A stretch of DNA of 64,000 nucleotides, taken from contig NZ_WBVS01000005.1 of the NCBI RefSeq assembly GCF_009193305.1, positions 102,753 through 166,752 on the forward strand. The letters run 5' to 3'. Shown here one piece after another: positions 56,406 through 64,000 of the stretch (the stretch's first letter is position 1; every line of letters begins with the position of its first letter). The position numbers and the translations under genes are program-made. This DNA comes from Bifidobacterium cebidarum (GTDB taxonomy: Bacteria; Actinomycetota; Actinomycetes; Actinomycetales; Bifidobacteriaceae). The notes under the pieces were generated by a model, which saw only the letters and a program-made list of their open reading frames with translations, searched no databases and had not been told where the DNA came from.

Positions 56406-58281
56406 TCTTGCCGCCTTCCTGCTGCTTGCCGCCGGTCACGTCGAGCGTGACCAGGGTGTCGCCGGCCTCCACGCCGTCGGCCGGGCTGACGAAGATCTTC
56501 TTGACTTCGCCGGCCGCGGGTGCGTACACGTAGTTCTCCATCTTCATGGATTCGAGCACCACCAAAAGGTCGCCCTTGGCCACCTGCTGTCCTTCGGACA
56601 CGTTGATGCGCGTCACCACGGCCTGCATCGGGGAGGCGATGATGCCGGATTTGGCACCATCGTTCACCTTGGCCGCGCTGGAGTCGACGTTGTGCAATCC
56701 GGCACCGCGCAGCGGCTGGGTCGGGCGCTTGGCATTGCGGGCGCGGGCGGAGCCGGTCAGGTTCTCCACGATGTCGAGCGGCACGGTGAGCTTGACGCGG
56801 CGATCGTTCATCTCGATGACGAACGTCTCGGACTTGGTCTTGTCCGCGGCATCGGCGGCCGCTCCCGGAGCACCGGCGATTGCGGCGCCCAGCGATGCCG
56901 GCTGGCCGGCACGGGCGGAATTCGGCTCACGGTTCAGATACGTGCGCTCCAGCCACTTGGTGGTCACCGAGAACGGATGGCCATGCTCGGCGGTGAAGTC
57001 ATCGTTGCGGAAGATCTCCTTGTACAGGGAGATCGGCGTCGGCACGCCTTCGATCACCAGCTCGTCGAGTACGCGGCGCACTCGGGCCACGGCGTCAAGA
57101 CGGTTCTGCGCGGTGATGATCACCTTGCCCATCATCGAATCGAACTTCGGGGAGATCGTATCGCCCTGCTCCACGCCGGTGTCGATGCGCACGCCCGGGC
57201 CCGCCGGCCATTGGATCTTTTCGAGTGTGCCGGAGCCCGGGGTGAGGTTGGTTGCCGGATCCTCGCTGGTGATGCGCAGCTCGAAGCTGTGGCCGCGCGG
57301 TTCGGGGGCGTGAGTTAGTTCGCCGCCTGAAGCGATCACCAGTTGTTCGCGCACCAGATCGAGTCCGCTGACCTCTTCGGAGACCGTGTGCTCCACCTGC
57401 AGGCGTGGATTGACTTCAAGGAAGTACACCTTGCCGTTCGGCGTCACCATGAATTCGCAGGTGCCGAGGCCCACATAATCCACGGTGGTGAACAGTCTGC
57501 GGGAGTATTCCTCCAGCGTCGATACCACTTCCTCGGTCAGGAACGGCGCCGGCGCCTCCTCCACGAGTTTCTGGTTGCGTCGCTGCAGCGAGCAGTCGCG
57601 CGTGGAATACACGGTGAAGTTGCCGTGTGAGTCGCGGCCGGACTGGGTTTCCACATGGCGGGCCTTGTCCACGAACTTTTCGATGAAGTATTCATCGAGG
57701 TCGCCGCCCTGTAGTGCGTCGTGGTTCGTGTAGAAGCGGCGCAGCTCCTCGTCGTCATGCACCACGGTGATGCCGTGGCCTCCACCGCCGTCGGTGCGCT
57801 TCATCATGATCGGGTAGCCGTGGGTGTGCGCGAAGTCGAGCAGTGTGCGCACATCGGTCACGGGTTCGGAGATGCCCGGCACCGGCGGCACTTTGGCGCG
57901 CAATGCCACACGGCGGGCGGTGATCTTGTCGCCAAGGTCCACCAGCGCGGTGTGATGCGGCCCCACCCAAATCGCGCCGGCATCCTCGACCTTCTGTGCG
58001 AAGCTCGGCACTTCGGAAAGGAAACCGTAGCCTGGGTGTACGGCGTTCGCCCCGGAACGATGGAGGATGTCGATGAGCAGGTCTTCGTTGAGGTACGTGT
58101 CCTTGTAGGTGTCGCCGGAGAGCAGGTAGGCTTCGTCCGCCATGTCCACGTAACGGCTGTTGCGGTCCTGTTCGGCATACACGGCCACTGTGGAGATCCC
58201 CATCTCCTTGGCCGTGCGCACTACGCGAAGGGCGATTTCACCTCGGTTCGCGATCAGTAATTTTTTGACACTTTGAGTCAT
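56398..58281 (-). CDS. accC: Acetyl-/propionyl-CoA carboxylase alpha chain (biotin carboxylase-BCCP fusion)
   Basis: 627 residues from the ATG at 58279-58281 (MTQSVKKLLIANRGEIALRV); upstream in-frame codons are not conserved. The biotin carboxylase N domain is followed by an ATP-grasp domain (MMKRTDGGGGHGITVV, FLEVNPRLQVEHTVSE), the C-terminal BC domain, a linker and a biotinyl domain. The biotin-accepting Lys580 sits in ESMKMENYVYAPAAG. It is the first gene of the accBC-accD-FAS operon. BirA, encoded nearby, would attach the biotin. Confidence 0.95.
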   Translation of the reverse strand: MTQSVKKLLIANRGEIALRVVRTAKEMGISTVAVYAEQDRNSRYVDMADEAYLLSGDTYKDTYLNEDLLIDILHRSGANAVHPGYGFLSEVPSFAQKVEDAGAIWVGPHHTALVDLGDKITARRVALRAKVPPVPGISEPVTDVRTLLDFAHTHGYPIMMKRTDGGGGHGITVVHDDEELRRFYTNHDALQGGDLDEYFIEKFVDKARHVETQSGRDSHGNFTVYSTRDCSLQRRNQKLVEEAPAPFLTEEVVSTLEEYSRRLFTTVDYVGLGTCEFMVTPNGKVYFLEVNPRLQVEHTVSEEVSGLDLVREQLVIASGGELTHAPEPRGHSFELRITSEDPATNLTPGSGTLEKIQWPAGPGVRIDTGVEQGDTISPKFDSMMGKVIITAQNRLDAVARVRRVLDELVIEGVPTPISLYKEIFRNDDFTAEHGHPFSVTTKWLERTYLNREPNSARAGQPASLGAAIAGAPGAAADAADKTKSETFVIEMNDRRVKLTVPLDIVENLTGSARARNAKRPTQPLRGAGLHNVDSSAAKVNDGAKSGIIASPMQAVVTRINVSEGQQVAKGDLLVVLESMKMENYVYAPAAGEVKKIFVSPADGVEAGDTLVTLDVTGGKQQEGGKND

Positions 58282-58713
58282 ATCGTCAGATTGTCCTCGC
58301 GTCCTCCGGCTTCGGCAATCGGCATCCGAACAAAAGCTTTCACCCGGTTTTGTAGAGCCCAAACAAACGTCCGCGTAGGTTCCGCTTACGTAACCGGTAA
58401 GTTGAGACAGCCAAAAACACTGGAATTACAACGATTGCGCAAGTCGTCAATCATCCAACAACCAAGTTGACACTACTGTATTATTCGTCAATTACCAACA
58501 AAGATAATTTCCCAAATTTGTATTTTGATACGAAACCGAACGAAACCGCACACCCGTACGATGGCAATCACAGTTGGGAAGGCTCCTCACGTTGTGCCGG
58601 CATCCCCAGCAGGCATCCCGGCACAACGATCAAGAGAATCACAATTATTCATGCGCATATCGCGCGGCATATGCCACGCTCAGCGCAACCGTAGCGCGAC
58701 TAAGGGGAACATC
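58282..58713. promoter_or_regulatory. Divergent control region of the FAS operon and bioY
   Basis: 432 bases with no gene that I can support. It contains TTGAC (58467-58471) / GTCAA (58487-58491), a spaced inverted repeat that also provides -35-like hexamers in both directions. An 11-base hairpin CGTTGTGCCGG (58590-58600) / CCGGCACAACG (58618-58628) lies in the bioY leader. AAGGGG before 58714 is the bioY ribosome site. A biotin-responsive site here is plausible but no standard consensus is recognisable. Confidence 0.45.
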
Positions 58714-59313
58714 ATGCAGACTTCACACACCGCGGCACCCACCGCCTCCACCGTATCATTCATTCGCCGCATCGCTTTGGTCTCCTGGAAGCCGGTGCTG
58801 TTCGCCGTGCTGCTGTGGCTGTCCGCCGCGGCCGGCGAAATCCCGATTCCGGGCACTCCGGTACCGATTACCCTGCAGACGTTTGTGGTGATGCTCGCCG
58901 GTCTGATGCTGCCTTGGCGTCAGGCCGGATCGGCACTGGCACTGTACATCGCCGCCGGCGCCATCGGACTGCCGGTGTTCGCCGGCGGTGCCTCCACCAT
59001 GGCCCTGGTCGGCCCGAGCGCCGGCTTCATCTTCGGCTTCCTGCCGGGCGTGGTGGCGATCGCGCTGCTGCGCGGCAAGGCCGACACCACTTCCACCGCC
59101 CGCACCGCACTGACTGCGGCCCGTTACCTGTTCGCCGCCATCATCGGCGGTGTCGCCGTGGTGTACATGTTCGGTTTCCTCGTCCAGTCCGCGCTGACCG
59201 GCGCCCCCATCACCGCCGTGGCCCTGGCCTCGATGGGCTTCGTCGCCGGAGACGCCGTCAAGGCCGTGGTCGCCGCCCTGGCTGCCACCGGATTGACCAA
59301 GCTCAGCCGCTGA
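58714..59313 (+). CDS. bioY: Biotin transporter BioY
   Basis: 199 residues from the ATG at 58714, chosen for its AAGGGG site; the longer upstream frame is not BioY-like. Six hydrophobic segments are present and the family motifs PIPGTPVPITLQTFVVMLAGLMLPWRQAG and AGPSAGFIFGFLPG are clear (here VGPSAGFIFGF). BioY is the substrate-binding S component of biotin ECF transporters. No bioM/bioN genes are adjacent, so it must share an energizing module or act alone. Its place beside birA and the biotin-dependent carboxylase makes this a biotin-use locus. Confidence 0.94.
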   Translation: MQTSHTAAPTASTVSFIRRIALVSWKPVLFAVLLWLSAAAGEIPIPGTPVPITLQTFVVMLAGLMLPWRQAGSALALYIAAGAIGLPVFAGGASTMALVGPSAGFIFGFLPGVVAIALLRGKADTTSTARTALTAARYLFAAIIGGVAVVYMFGFLVQSALTGAPITAVALASMGFVAGDAVKAVVAALAATGLTKLSR

Positions 59314-59484
59314 GTGCAAGGAATTCAGGAAATCATCCCGCTCCTCCCGAATTTCTTGCACTGAGCAGCCATCACCGCAAGGAATTCGGGAAATCGACCC
59401 ATTGTCCCCGAATTTCTTGCACTCACGAACGCTCAGTGCAAGGAATTCGGGAGGTTGGGCCTCTCCACCGGAATTATGAGCGCT
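59313..59484. repeat. Three tandem 50-nt hairpin units between bioY and birA
   Basis: Units at 59313-59362, 59374-59423 and 59435-59484, each 50 nt with 11-nt spacers. Left arms read AGTGCAAGGAATTC (acc instead of agt in unit 2) and right arms GAATTTCTTGCACT. Units 1 and 2 are good stems with one wobble pair; the right arm of unit 3 is degenerate. The first unit overlaps the bioY stop codon. It may terminate both convergent genes. Confidence 0.85.
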
Positions 59485-59547
59485 GACGGAAGCCTCCGGG
59501 AACACAACTAGAACAACAATTAAAAACAACTAGAACAACAACGCCTA

Positions 59548-60453
59548 TTACAGCACACCGACGTCAGCCGTATGCACCATATGATCCACACCGTCCGACG
59601 TGCGCAGCACCAGAGACGCCTCATCGTCGAGGCCGATCGCCTTACCGGTCAACGTGGATCCGTCGGTGAAATGCGCTTCGACCTCACGGCCGCGGGCCCA
59701 GCATATGGCCTTCATTTCCGAGCGCAGCAACTCAGCCTGACCTTGCGGATCGGCAACGAACCGCGCCAAACGCCTGCCCAGCCCCTCGACCTCGCGAGCG
59801 GCCACCGCATCCTGCATCACATCGAACGACGGCAACCCCGTGGCATGCAGCTGCAAGGACGTGGACTTCGCAGTAGGCAAACGGCTGGGGTCCAGAGCCA
59901 GATTCAGACCGACGCCGAACACCAACGCCACATCATCAATACCCTCAGACGCGGGAAGCATCACCACTTCAGACAGCAAGCCTCCGAGCTTGAGTCCGTG
60001 ACAGAACACATCGTTCGGCCATTTGAGCTCCAGGAAATGCTCGGCATCGACCATCGAGGCACCGGACTCCTCGATCATCCCATTGAGCGCATCGACCGTG
60101 GCCAATCCGGCGATCATCTGCAGCCAGCCGTTCACGGATGGATCCAATGCGACGGCACGCGGAATGCGCACGACATAGGAAATCGTCGAGCAGCAACCGG
60201 GCTGGCTGATCCACGTATGCCCGTTGCGGCCTCGCCCCGCCACTTGGCGGTCGGCGACCACCACAGCGACGGGCAGCCGCCCGGCATCGGGGCCGGCAGC
60301 CGCAGACGGCACCACCAGCGACCCATCCGCGATCATCTGCGCGGCGAGCGCATTGGTGGAATCGGTCTCGGCAACGCTGACAATCCGATCCGCAATGGCC
60401 TCAGTCTTCGGCAGTTGTGGCGTTGTGGTCTGTAGTGCAAGCATCATGGGCAA
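59548..60453 (-). CDS. birA: Biotin--[acetyl-CoA-carboxylase] ligase
   Basis: A 301-residue ligase that activates biotin and attaches it to the BCCP domain of the carboxylase. The biotin/ATP-binding motif GRGRNGHTWISQPGCC is present, as is LKWPNDVFCHGLKLGGLLSE, and the C-terminal SH3-like domain ends with EASLVLRTSDGVDHMVHT. There is no N-terminal helix-turn-helix, so it is a monofunctional ligase and not itself a repressor. Several Met codons near 60444-60453 could be the start. It is convergent with bioY. Confidence 0.93.
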   Translation of the reverse strand: MPMMLALQTTTPQLPKTEAIADRIVSVAETDSTNALAAQMIADGSLVVPSAAAGPDAGRLPVAVVVADRQVAGRGRNGHTWISQPGCCSTISYVVRIPRAVALDPSVNGWLQMIAGLATVDALNGMIEESGASMVDAEHFLELKWPNDVFCHGLKLGGLLSEVVMLPASEGIDDVALVFGVGLNLALDPSRLPTAKSTSLQLHATGLPSFDVMQDAVAAREVEGLGRRLARFVADPQGQAELLRSEMKAICWARGREVEAHFTDGSTLTGKAIGLDDEASLVLRTSDGVDHMVHTADVGVL

Positions 60454-60538
60454 AACGTTACCGCATTATGGACGCCGAAGAGCCCAAAAATTCCACGAAA
60501 AACGGCTCAAAATCAAGGTTTTCGGCATATCAGCACCA

Positions 60539-60552
60539 TGTGAACGTTCACA
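60539..60552. promoter_or_regulatory. Perfect 14-base palindrome upstream of the membrane protein gene
   Basis: TGTGAACGTTCACA, with a central CG as in LacI-family operators, in the 190-base divergent gap between birA and the large membrane protein. The regulator is unknown. Confidence 0.45.
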
Positions 60553-60644
60553 GGTGAGCAAAGTCACAGCCCGGCATCGCGAACGGCACCGCAATACCTT
60601 GTTGGTTGCCTTGCCGTTCGCGTGTGCGGCTACCATTGACTGAC

Positions 60645-62744
60645 ATGACGTCACCAGCCATTGCCAAGCCCACCACCGCAGGTCAGCCTTCCGCTGCGCC
60701 CATCCAAGGCCATGCTCATCCGCGATGGGCCCGTCTCGGCTCCATCGCGCGTTGGACTTTGGCGGTATTGGCTTGCCTATGGCTGGCATTGTGCACGGCA
60801 GTCGGCCCGTTGTACTGGGATTTCGAAACCGGTACCATCGCGCATTGGAACTGGGCGAATACCGCGATCTTCATTGGCTCGTTCGTCATCTATATCGGCA
60901 TTATCATCGCTCTGGTACGGTTTGCCAAGCTCGGCCATGTGCTGCCCGATCAACTGAGCAAGCGACTGCAGCGAACAAGGCAGCGGTTCCTCGCGAGTGC
61001 GGCGGCTTCCCAGCAATCCAGCTCCGTGGCCGAATCCGCCGGCGAATCCAAGCCTGAGCGTACGCGCAAGCATCACATCGATCTTTCACCTCAGCGCATC
61101 GCCGCAACCATGGCACGTGCGCTGATGTTCTGCAACCGTTGGATTGTCCGCGGCACGAGCCGGTTCTGGAAGCTGCTGCTGGTGTTCTTCATCGGCTGGC
61201 TATGGATTCCCACGACATTGCTCGCCGCGTTCGGTGCGGACATCCGCTCGCAGATCCGCGAATTCAGCTGGGCATGGAATCAGTGGACGGGATTGAAACA
61301 GCCCTATATCGGATTCTTCTCGTTCGTGCCGATGGACATCTACCCCACCGCGCATTACATGTGGCCTTCCAACCCCACGTATCTGACCGACCAGCACAAT
61401 ATCGTGCTGACGTTGATTTACGGTGCCACAGCCTCGTTATCACGGTATGTGACCGGCTCGAACGATGCCGGCATCGTGGTGCTCGCCGCCCTGCAGATGC
61501 TGTTCGCCGTGTTCTGCTGCGCCGCCGCCTCCCATCGATTCCTGAACCGGCCGTGGATGGGCGCCGCCACCGATGCCGATGCGCACGATGCCGCCGTCGC
61601 CGCCCGGGCCAAGGCTTCGGCAACCCCTCAGCAGGCCGGCGGATTGGCCCGATTCCTGATTCTCCTGTTCTTCATGGCGTGCCCACTGGCCGTGTTCGCC
61701 ACTATTTCGCTCACCAAATCACCACTGTTCGCATTCGCGTTCGTCTGGTGGTTCGGCATCTGGTACGAGCTCACGCAAACGTGGAGGCCGGCCGCCACGC
61801 TGCCGCGCCACAGCTTCATCGCCTTTATCCTAGCTACATCGGTCATGCTGATTTCCGCCAAATACGCGTGGTACATCATCGCCTTGCAAATCGTACTGGC
61901 CATCATTGCCGACCGCCGCCGCTGGACCACCTATGTGGCGGCGCTGCTCATCCCAACCGTGCTGATCCACGGCGGCATCGCCTATGCCATTTCCTCGAAT
62001 ATGATCATCGGCGGCGACCCGATCGAAAGCCGCGGCGTGCAACTGCAGATGATCGCGCGCGTGGCCCAGCGCAATCCGGATGGCATTTCGGATGAGGCCA
62101 TGAGGAACCTCTCCCCCGTGTTCAACAAGGATCAGATGGCCGACGCCTACTCCCAGCAGGACGCCGACCCGGTGAAATCCTCCGGCATTCAGGCCAAAAA
62201 GGTCAGCTACAAGTGGCGCACGGTGACCCCGGATGACATGGCGAACTTCAATAAGGCCTGGTTGGACATCGTCAAAGACAATCCGATCATCGCGCTCGAT
62301 GCGCTGCTGGCCAAATGCTTCGGCTACTTCAACGTGACCGATCAGCCGTATGTGTCCATGGGCTACTACGTGTCCAGTGATTATGTGCAGAAAAACTCGG
62401 CGTGGATCAAGTCGTACAACCATGATTGGCGCGAACGTATCGCCGGCTTCGCCAAAGCCTGGGGCTGGATCCCAGTGATCGGCTGGCCTACGCATGGCAA
62501 TTTCTATGTGGTGTTGACGCTGCTGATCGGCGCTGCGGAAGTGATTCGCCGCCGTTGGCTCACCCTGATGACGCATATTCCGCTGCTGCTGCTGATGGGC
62601 GTGATGATCACCGCGCCGGCCAATAATTTCGAACGGCACATGCTGCCCGTGGCATTCGTATTCGGCTTTGTGGCGCTCACGTATTGGCGTGAGTCGCGCG
62701 CCGAGCTGGCCGCCGGCGAAAGTATGGCAAAGGCAACTGCATAG
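60645..62744 (+). CDS. Large polytopic membrane protein (DUF6020/GT-C-like), function unknown
   Basis: About 699 residues from the ATG at 60645 (MTSPAIAKPTTAGQPSAAPI). About 12 hydrophobic segments are spread through the protein, starting with WTLAVLACLWLALCTAVG and TAIFIGSFVIYIGIIIALV. A long loop after the fourth segment contains WIPTTLLAAFGADIRSQIRE, FVPMDIYPTAHYM and YLTDQHNIVLTLIYGA, which recalls glycosyltransferase-C or DUF6020 membrane proteins with acidic residues in an external loop. I cannot assign a substrate. TACCAT at 60631-60636 is a possible -10 placing transcription start at or near the ATG, so the message may be leaderless. Confidence 0.65.
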   Translation: MTSPAIAKPTTAGQPSAAPIQGHAHPRWARLGSIARWTLAVLACLWLALCTAVGPLYWDFETGTIAHWNWANTAIFIGSFVIYIGIIIALVRFAKLGHVLPDQLSKRLQRTRQRFLASAAASQQSSSVAESAGESKPERTRKHHIDLSPQRIAATMARALMFCNRWIVRGTSRFWKLLLVFFIGWLWIPTTLLAAFGADIRSQIREFSWAWNQWTGLKQPYIGFFSFVPMDIYPTAHYMWPSNPTYLTDQHNIVLTLIYGATASLSRYVTGSNDAGIVVLAALQMLFAVFCCAAASHRFLNRPWMGAATDADAHDAAVAARAKASATPQQAGGLARFLILLFFMACPLAVFATISLTKSPLFAFAFVWWFGIWYELTQTWRPAATLPRHSFIAFILATSVMLISAKYAWYIIALQIVLAIIADRRRWTTYVAALLIPTVLIHGGIAYAISSNMIIGGDPIESRGVQLQMIARVAQRNPDGISDEAMRNLSPVFNKDQMADAYSQQDADPVKSSGIQAKKVSYKWRTVTPDDMANFNKAWLDIVKDNPIIALDALLAKCFGYFNVTDQPYVSMGYYVSSDYVQKNSAWIKSYNHDWRERIAGFAKAWGWIPVIGWPTHGNFYVVLTLLIGAAEVIRRRWLTLMTHIPLLLLMGVMITAPANNFERHMLPVAFVFGFVALTYWRESRAELAAGESMAKATA

Positions 62745-62773
62745 CTCAAGAATCAAGGTTTACACTATTGGGT

Positions 62774-63628
62774 ATGCCTTCAGACTTTCTTGATCTTCTC
62801 GCCGCCGACGCAGCCGACGCCAATGACGTTTCCGCTGTGGATCGGATTCGCAAGGTTCTTTTCGAATGTCTGTTCAACGAACTCTCCGATCAGCGCGTAA
62901 CCTCGCTGTTCACGCTGCTTGGATTCGATGGCGAGTTCGATTGCTATGCCATCGCCGGGTACCCCGCACGGTCTTCGGCACGGACGCGCAAGTCCATCGA
63001 AAAAATCGTTTCCGATTTCGCTGGCACCTGTTTGACGGCGGAACATGCCATGGGCAATCCGGTTGTTCCGAACGCTGATGATAGTGGGCGCGCGAATAAG
63101 TCCAATACCGTGGTCGTCGCGCTGATCCGACCTGTCGGTGCCGCTACGCCTGAGGTAATCTGCAATACGATCGCGTCGGAGTTCGACGATACCCGCCCTC
63201 TGGCATTAGGTCCGCAGCGCAGTGGCGCGGAAGGCGCAATGAAATCGATGCGTATGGCTCTGTACTGTCTGCAGGCCGCGCCTGCGCTGGCTGCCGCGGT
63301 GCCGCAGCTGCCGCGTCCGCTTCGCAATGACGATGCCTTGCCTGAACGTGCGATGATCGGCGACCCTGATGCACGCGAAGAGCTCGTGAACGTGGTGTAT
63401 GGCAGCTTGGCTGCCGCAGGGCCGGATGATCCGACGTTGCTGACCGTATCGACGTTTCTGAAATATGGCGGCTCATTGGAGACGGCCGCCAAAGAGCTGA
63501 ATGTGCATCCGAATACGATTCGTTATCGTCTGAAGCGTGCTGCCGAATCGACAGGCTGGGATGCGACTGATCCGCGCGAGGCGTTTGTGCTCTCCTGCGC
63601 GATTGCGTTGGGCCATATGGCCGTCTGA
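62774..63628 (+). CDS. PucR-type helix-turn-helix transcriptional regulator
   Basis: A 284-residue protein from the ATG at 62774. The C-terminal 60 residues (LLTVSTFLKYGGSLETAAKE then LNVHPNTIRYRLKRAAESTG) form the HTH_30 domain of the PucR/CdaR family, here with an N-terminal sensor region of about 210 residues of no recognised type. The family includes FasR-type regulators of fatty acid synthesis in Streptomyces. Because FAS, acc and biotin genes lie just to the left, a role in lipid synthesis is a reasonable guess and nothing more. TACACT at 62761-62766 lies only 7 bases before the ATG, suggesting a leaderless message. Confidence 0.85.
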   Translation: MPSDFLDLLAADAADANDVSAVDRIRKVLFECLFNELSDQRVTSLFTLLGFDGEFDCYAIAGYPARSSARTRKSIEKIVSDFAGTCLTAEHAMGNPVVPNADDSGRANKSNTVVVALIRPVGAATPEVICNTIASEFDDTRPLALGPQRSGAEGAMKSMRMALYCLQAAPALAAAVPQLPRPLRNDDALPERAMIGDPDAREELVNVVYGSLAAAGPDDPTLLTVSTFLKYGGSLETAAKELNVHPNTIRYRLKRAAESTGWDATDPREAFVLSCAIALGHMAV

Positions 63629-63656
63629 CGGCTCAGCAATCTCCGCCAGCCAATGC

Positions 63657-63695
63657 AACGGCCCTCTACGGAAGATGAATCCGTAGAGGGCCGTT
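63657..63695 (+). terminator. Terminator after the PucR-type regulator
   Basis: Perfect 16-base stem AACGGCCCTCTACGGA (63657-63672) / TCCGTAGAGGGCCGTT (63680-63695), 29 bases after the stop. Confidence 0.8.
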
Positions 63696-63830
63696 ACTGT
63701 CATTTATGCGCATATGCGCACACACAGCAATGAGCATCATAAGATACTGGCCAGATGGCAATCCATCGTGCTGGTTGAGTATGTGCAAGTCTGAGGATTG
63801 TGTGTTGTGCGGTTTCCTGCGCGTATACGG

Positions 63831-63864
63831 GAAGGCCCGGTACCTTCGTGGTATCGGGCTTTCC
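63831..63864 (-). terminator. Terminator of the rRNA operon
   Basis: Arms GAAGGCCCGGTACC (63831-63844) and GGTATCGGGCTTTCC (63850-63864) pair over most of their length, 11 bases beyond the 5S rRNA 3' end on the minus strand. Confidence 0.75.
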
Positions 63865-63875
63865 TCAACGTTAAA

Positions 63876-63992
63876 TGCGGCGGTGTGCTACTCTCCCACA
63901 CCCTGTCGGGTGCAGTACCATCGCCGTGCCAGGCCTTAGCTTCCGGGTTCGGAATGGGACCGGGCGTCTCCCCTGGGCCATGACCGCCGCAA
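63876..63992 (-). rRNA. rrf: 5S ribosomal RNA
   Basis: On the minus strand the sequence starts GCGGCGGTCATGGCC, contains the conserved CCCATTCCGAACCCGGAAG and ends GGGAGAGTAGCACACCGCCG, which pairs with the 5' end. About 117 nt; the exact ends are approximate. The 23S and 16S genes must lie beyond the right edge. Confidence 0.95.
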
Positions 63993-64000
63993 ATCTTCAA

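Noticed and set aside
58467..58491. BirA-type biotin operator
   Set aside because: The TTGAC/GTCAA inverted repeat does not match the known biotin repressor consensus, and the local BirA has no DNA-binding domain. Retained only as a generic control region.
59313..59484. CRISPR array
   Set aside because: Units are palindromic, only three in number, spaced by 11 nt, with one decayed; no cas genes nearby.

Overview
The window looks like a chromosomal segment of a Bifidobacterium (high-GC actinobacterium). Supporting signs are a single-chain type I fatty acid synthase of about 3,160 residues with its own acpS, a fused biotin carboxylase/BCCP, a PNPase with a long Arg/Asp/Gly tail, a giant sortase-anchored isopeptide adhesin, and GTG/TTG starts. 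The species cannot be fixed from sequence alone.

Layout. 1-8.4 kb: end of ilvN, a small kinase divergent from a ROK regulator, a FitAB/VapBC-type toxin-antitoxin pair, an ABC-F ATPase, a glutamine amidotransferase and cysS. 8.6-14.3 kb: a CDF-type transporter, ffh, an EEP-fold protein and the ribosome-linked run rpsP-khpA-rimM. 14.3-19.3 kb: an aldo/keto reductase and an operon of GT4, flippase and GT2; the GT2 3' end appears frameshifted. 19.4-29.7 kb: a giant LPXTG-like adhesin of about 3,411 residues, split into two frames at TTT-TGA-C, with sixteen isopeptide-pilin-like repeats of which five are a tandem duplicate. A G9 tract lies upstream. 30-35.8 kb: DUF2207/LemA pair and a MacB/FtsX-type ABC pair. 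35.8-37.5 kb: a DUF559-type nuclease gene bracketed by two 197-nt direct repeats, each made of three 41-nt hairpins. 37.6-42.1 kb: pnp, rpsO, a membrane protein and tRNA-Gly(TCC). 42.2-44.8 kb: amylosucrase with LacI-like operators, then acpS, which carries 43 nt of tRNA-Gly-derived sequence inside its reading frame. 45.2-60.5 kb: FAS-I, accD, accBC, bioY and birA, a complete set for malonyl-CoA supply, biotin uptake, protein biotinylation and fatty acid synthesis. 60.6-64 kb: a large polytopic membrane protein, a PucR-type regulator and a 5S rRNA whose rRNA operon enters from the right edge.

The most unusual theme is intergenic. At least three sequence-unrelated families of regularly spaced hairpins (41, 45 and 50 nt units) occur between genes. 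Two families show paired base changes that preserve the stems. One family exactly frames the nuclease gene, which is the best candidate here for an undescribed system (mobile cassette or structured-RNA/nuclease element). The second strong lead is the possible +1 frameshift, prfB-like in its codons, in the giant adhesin.
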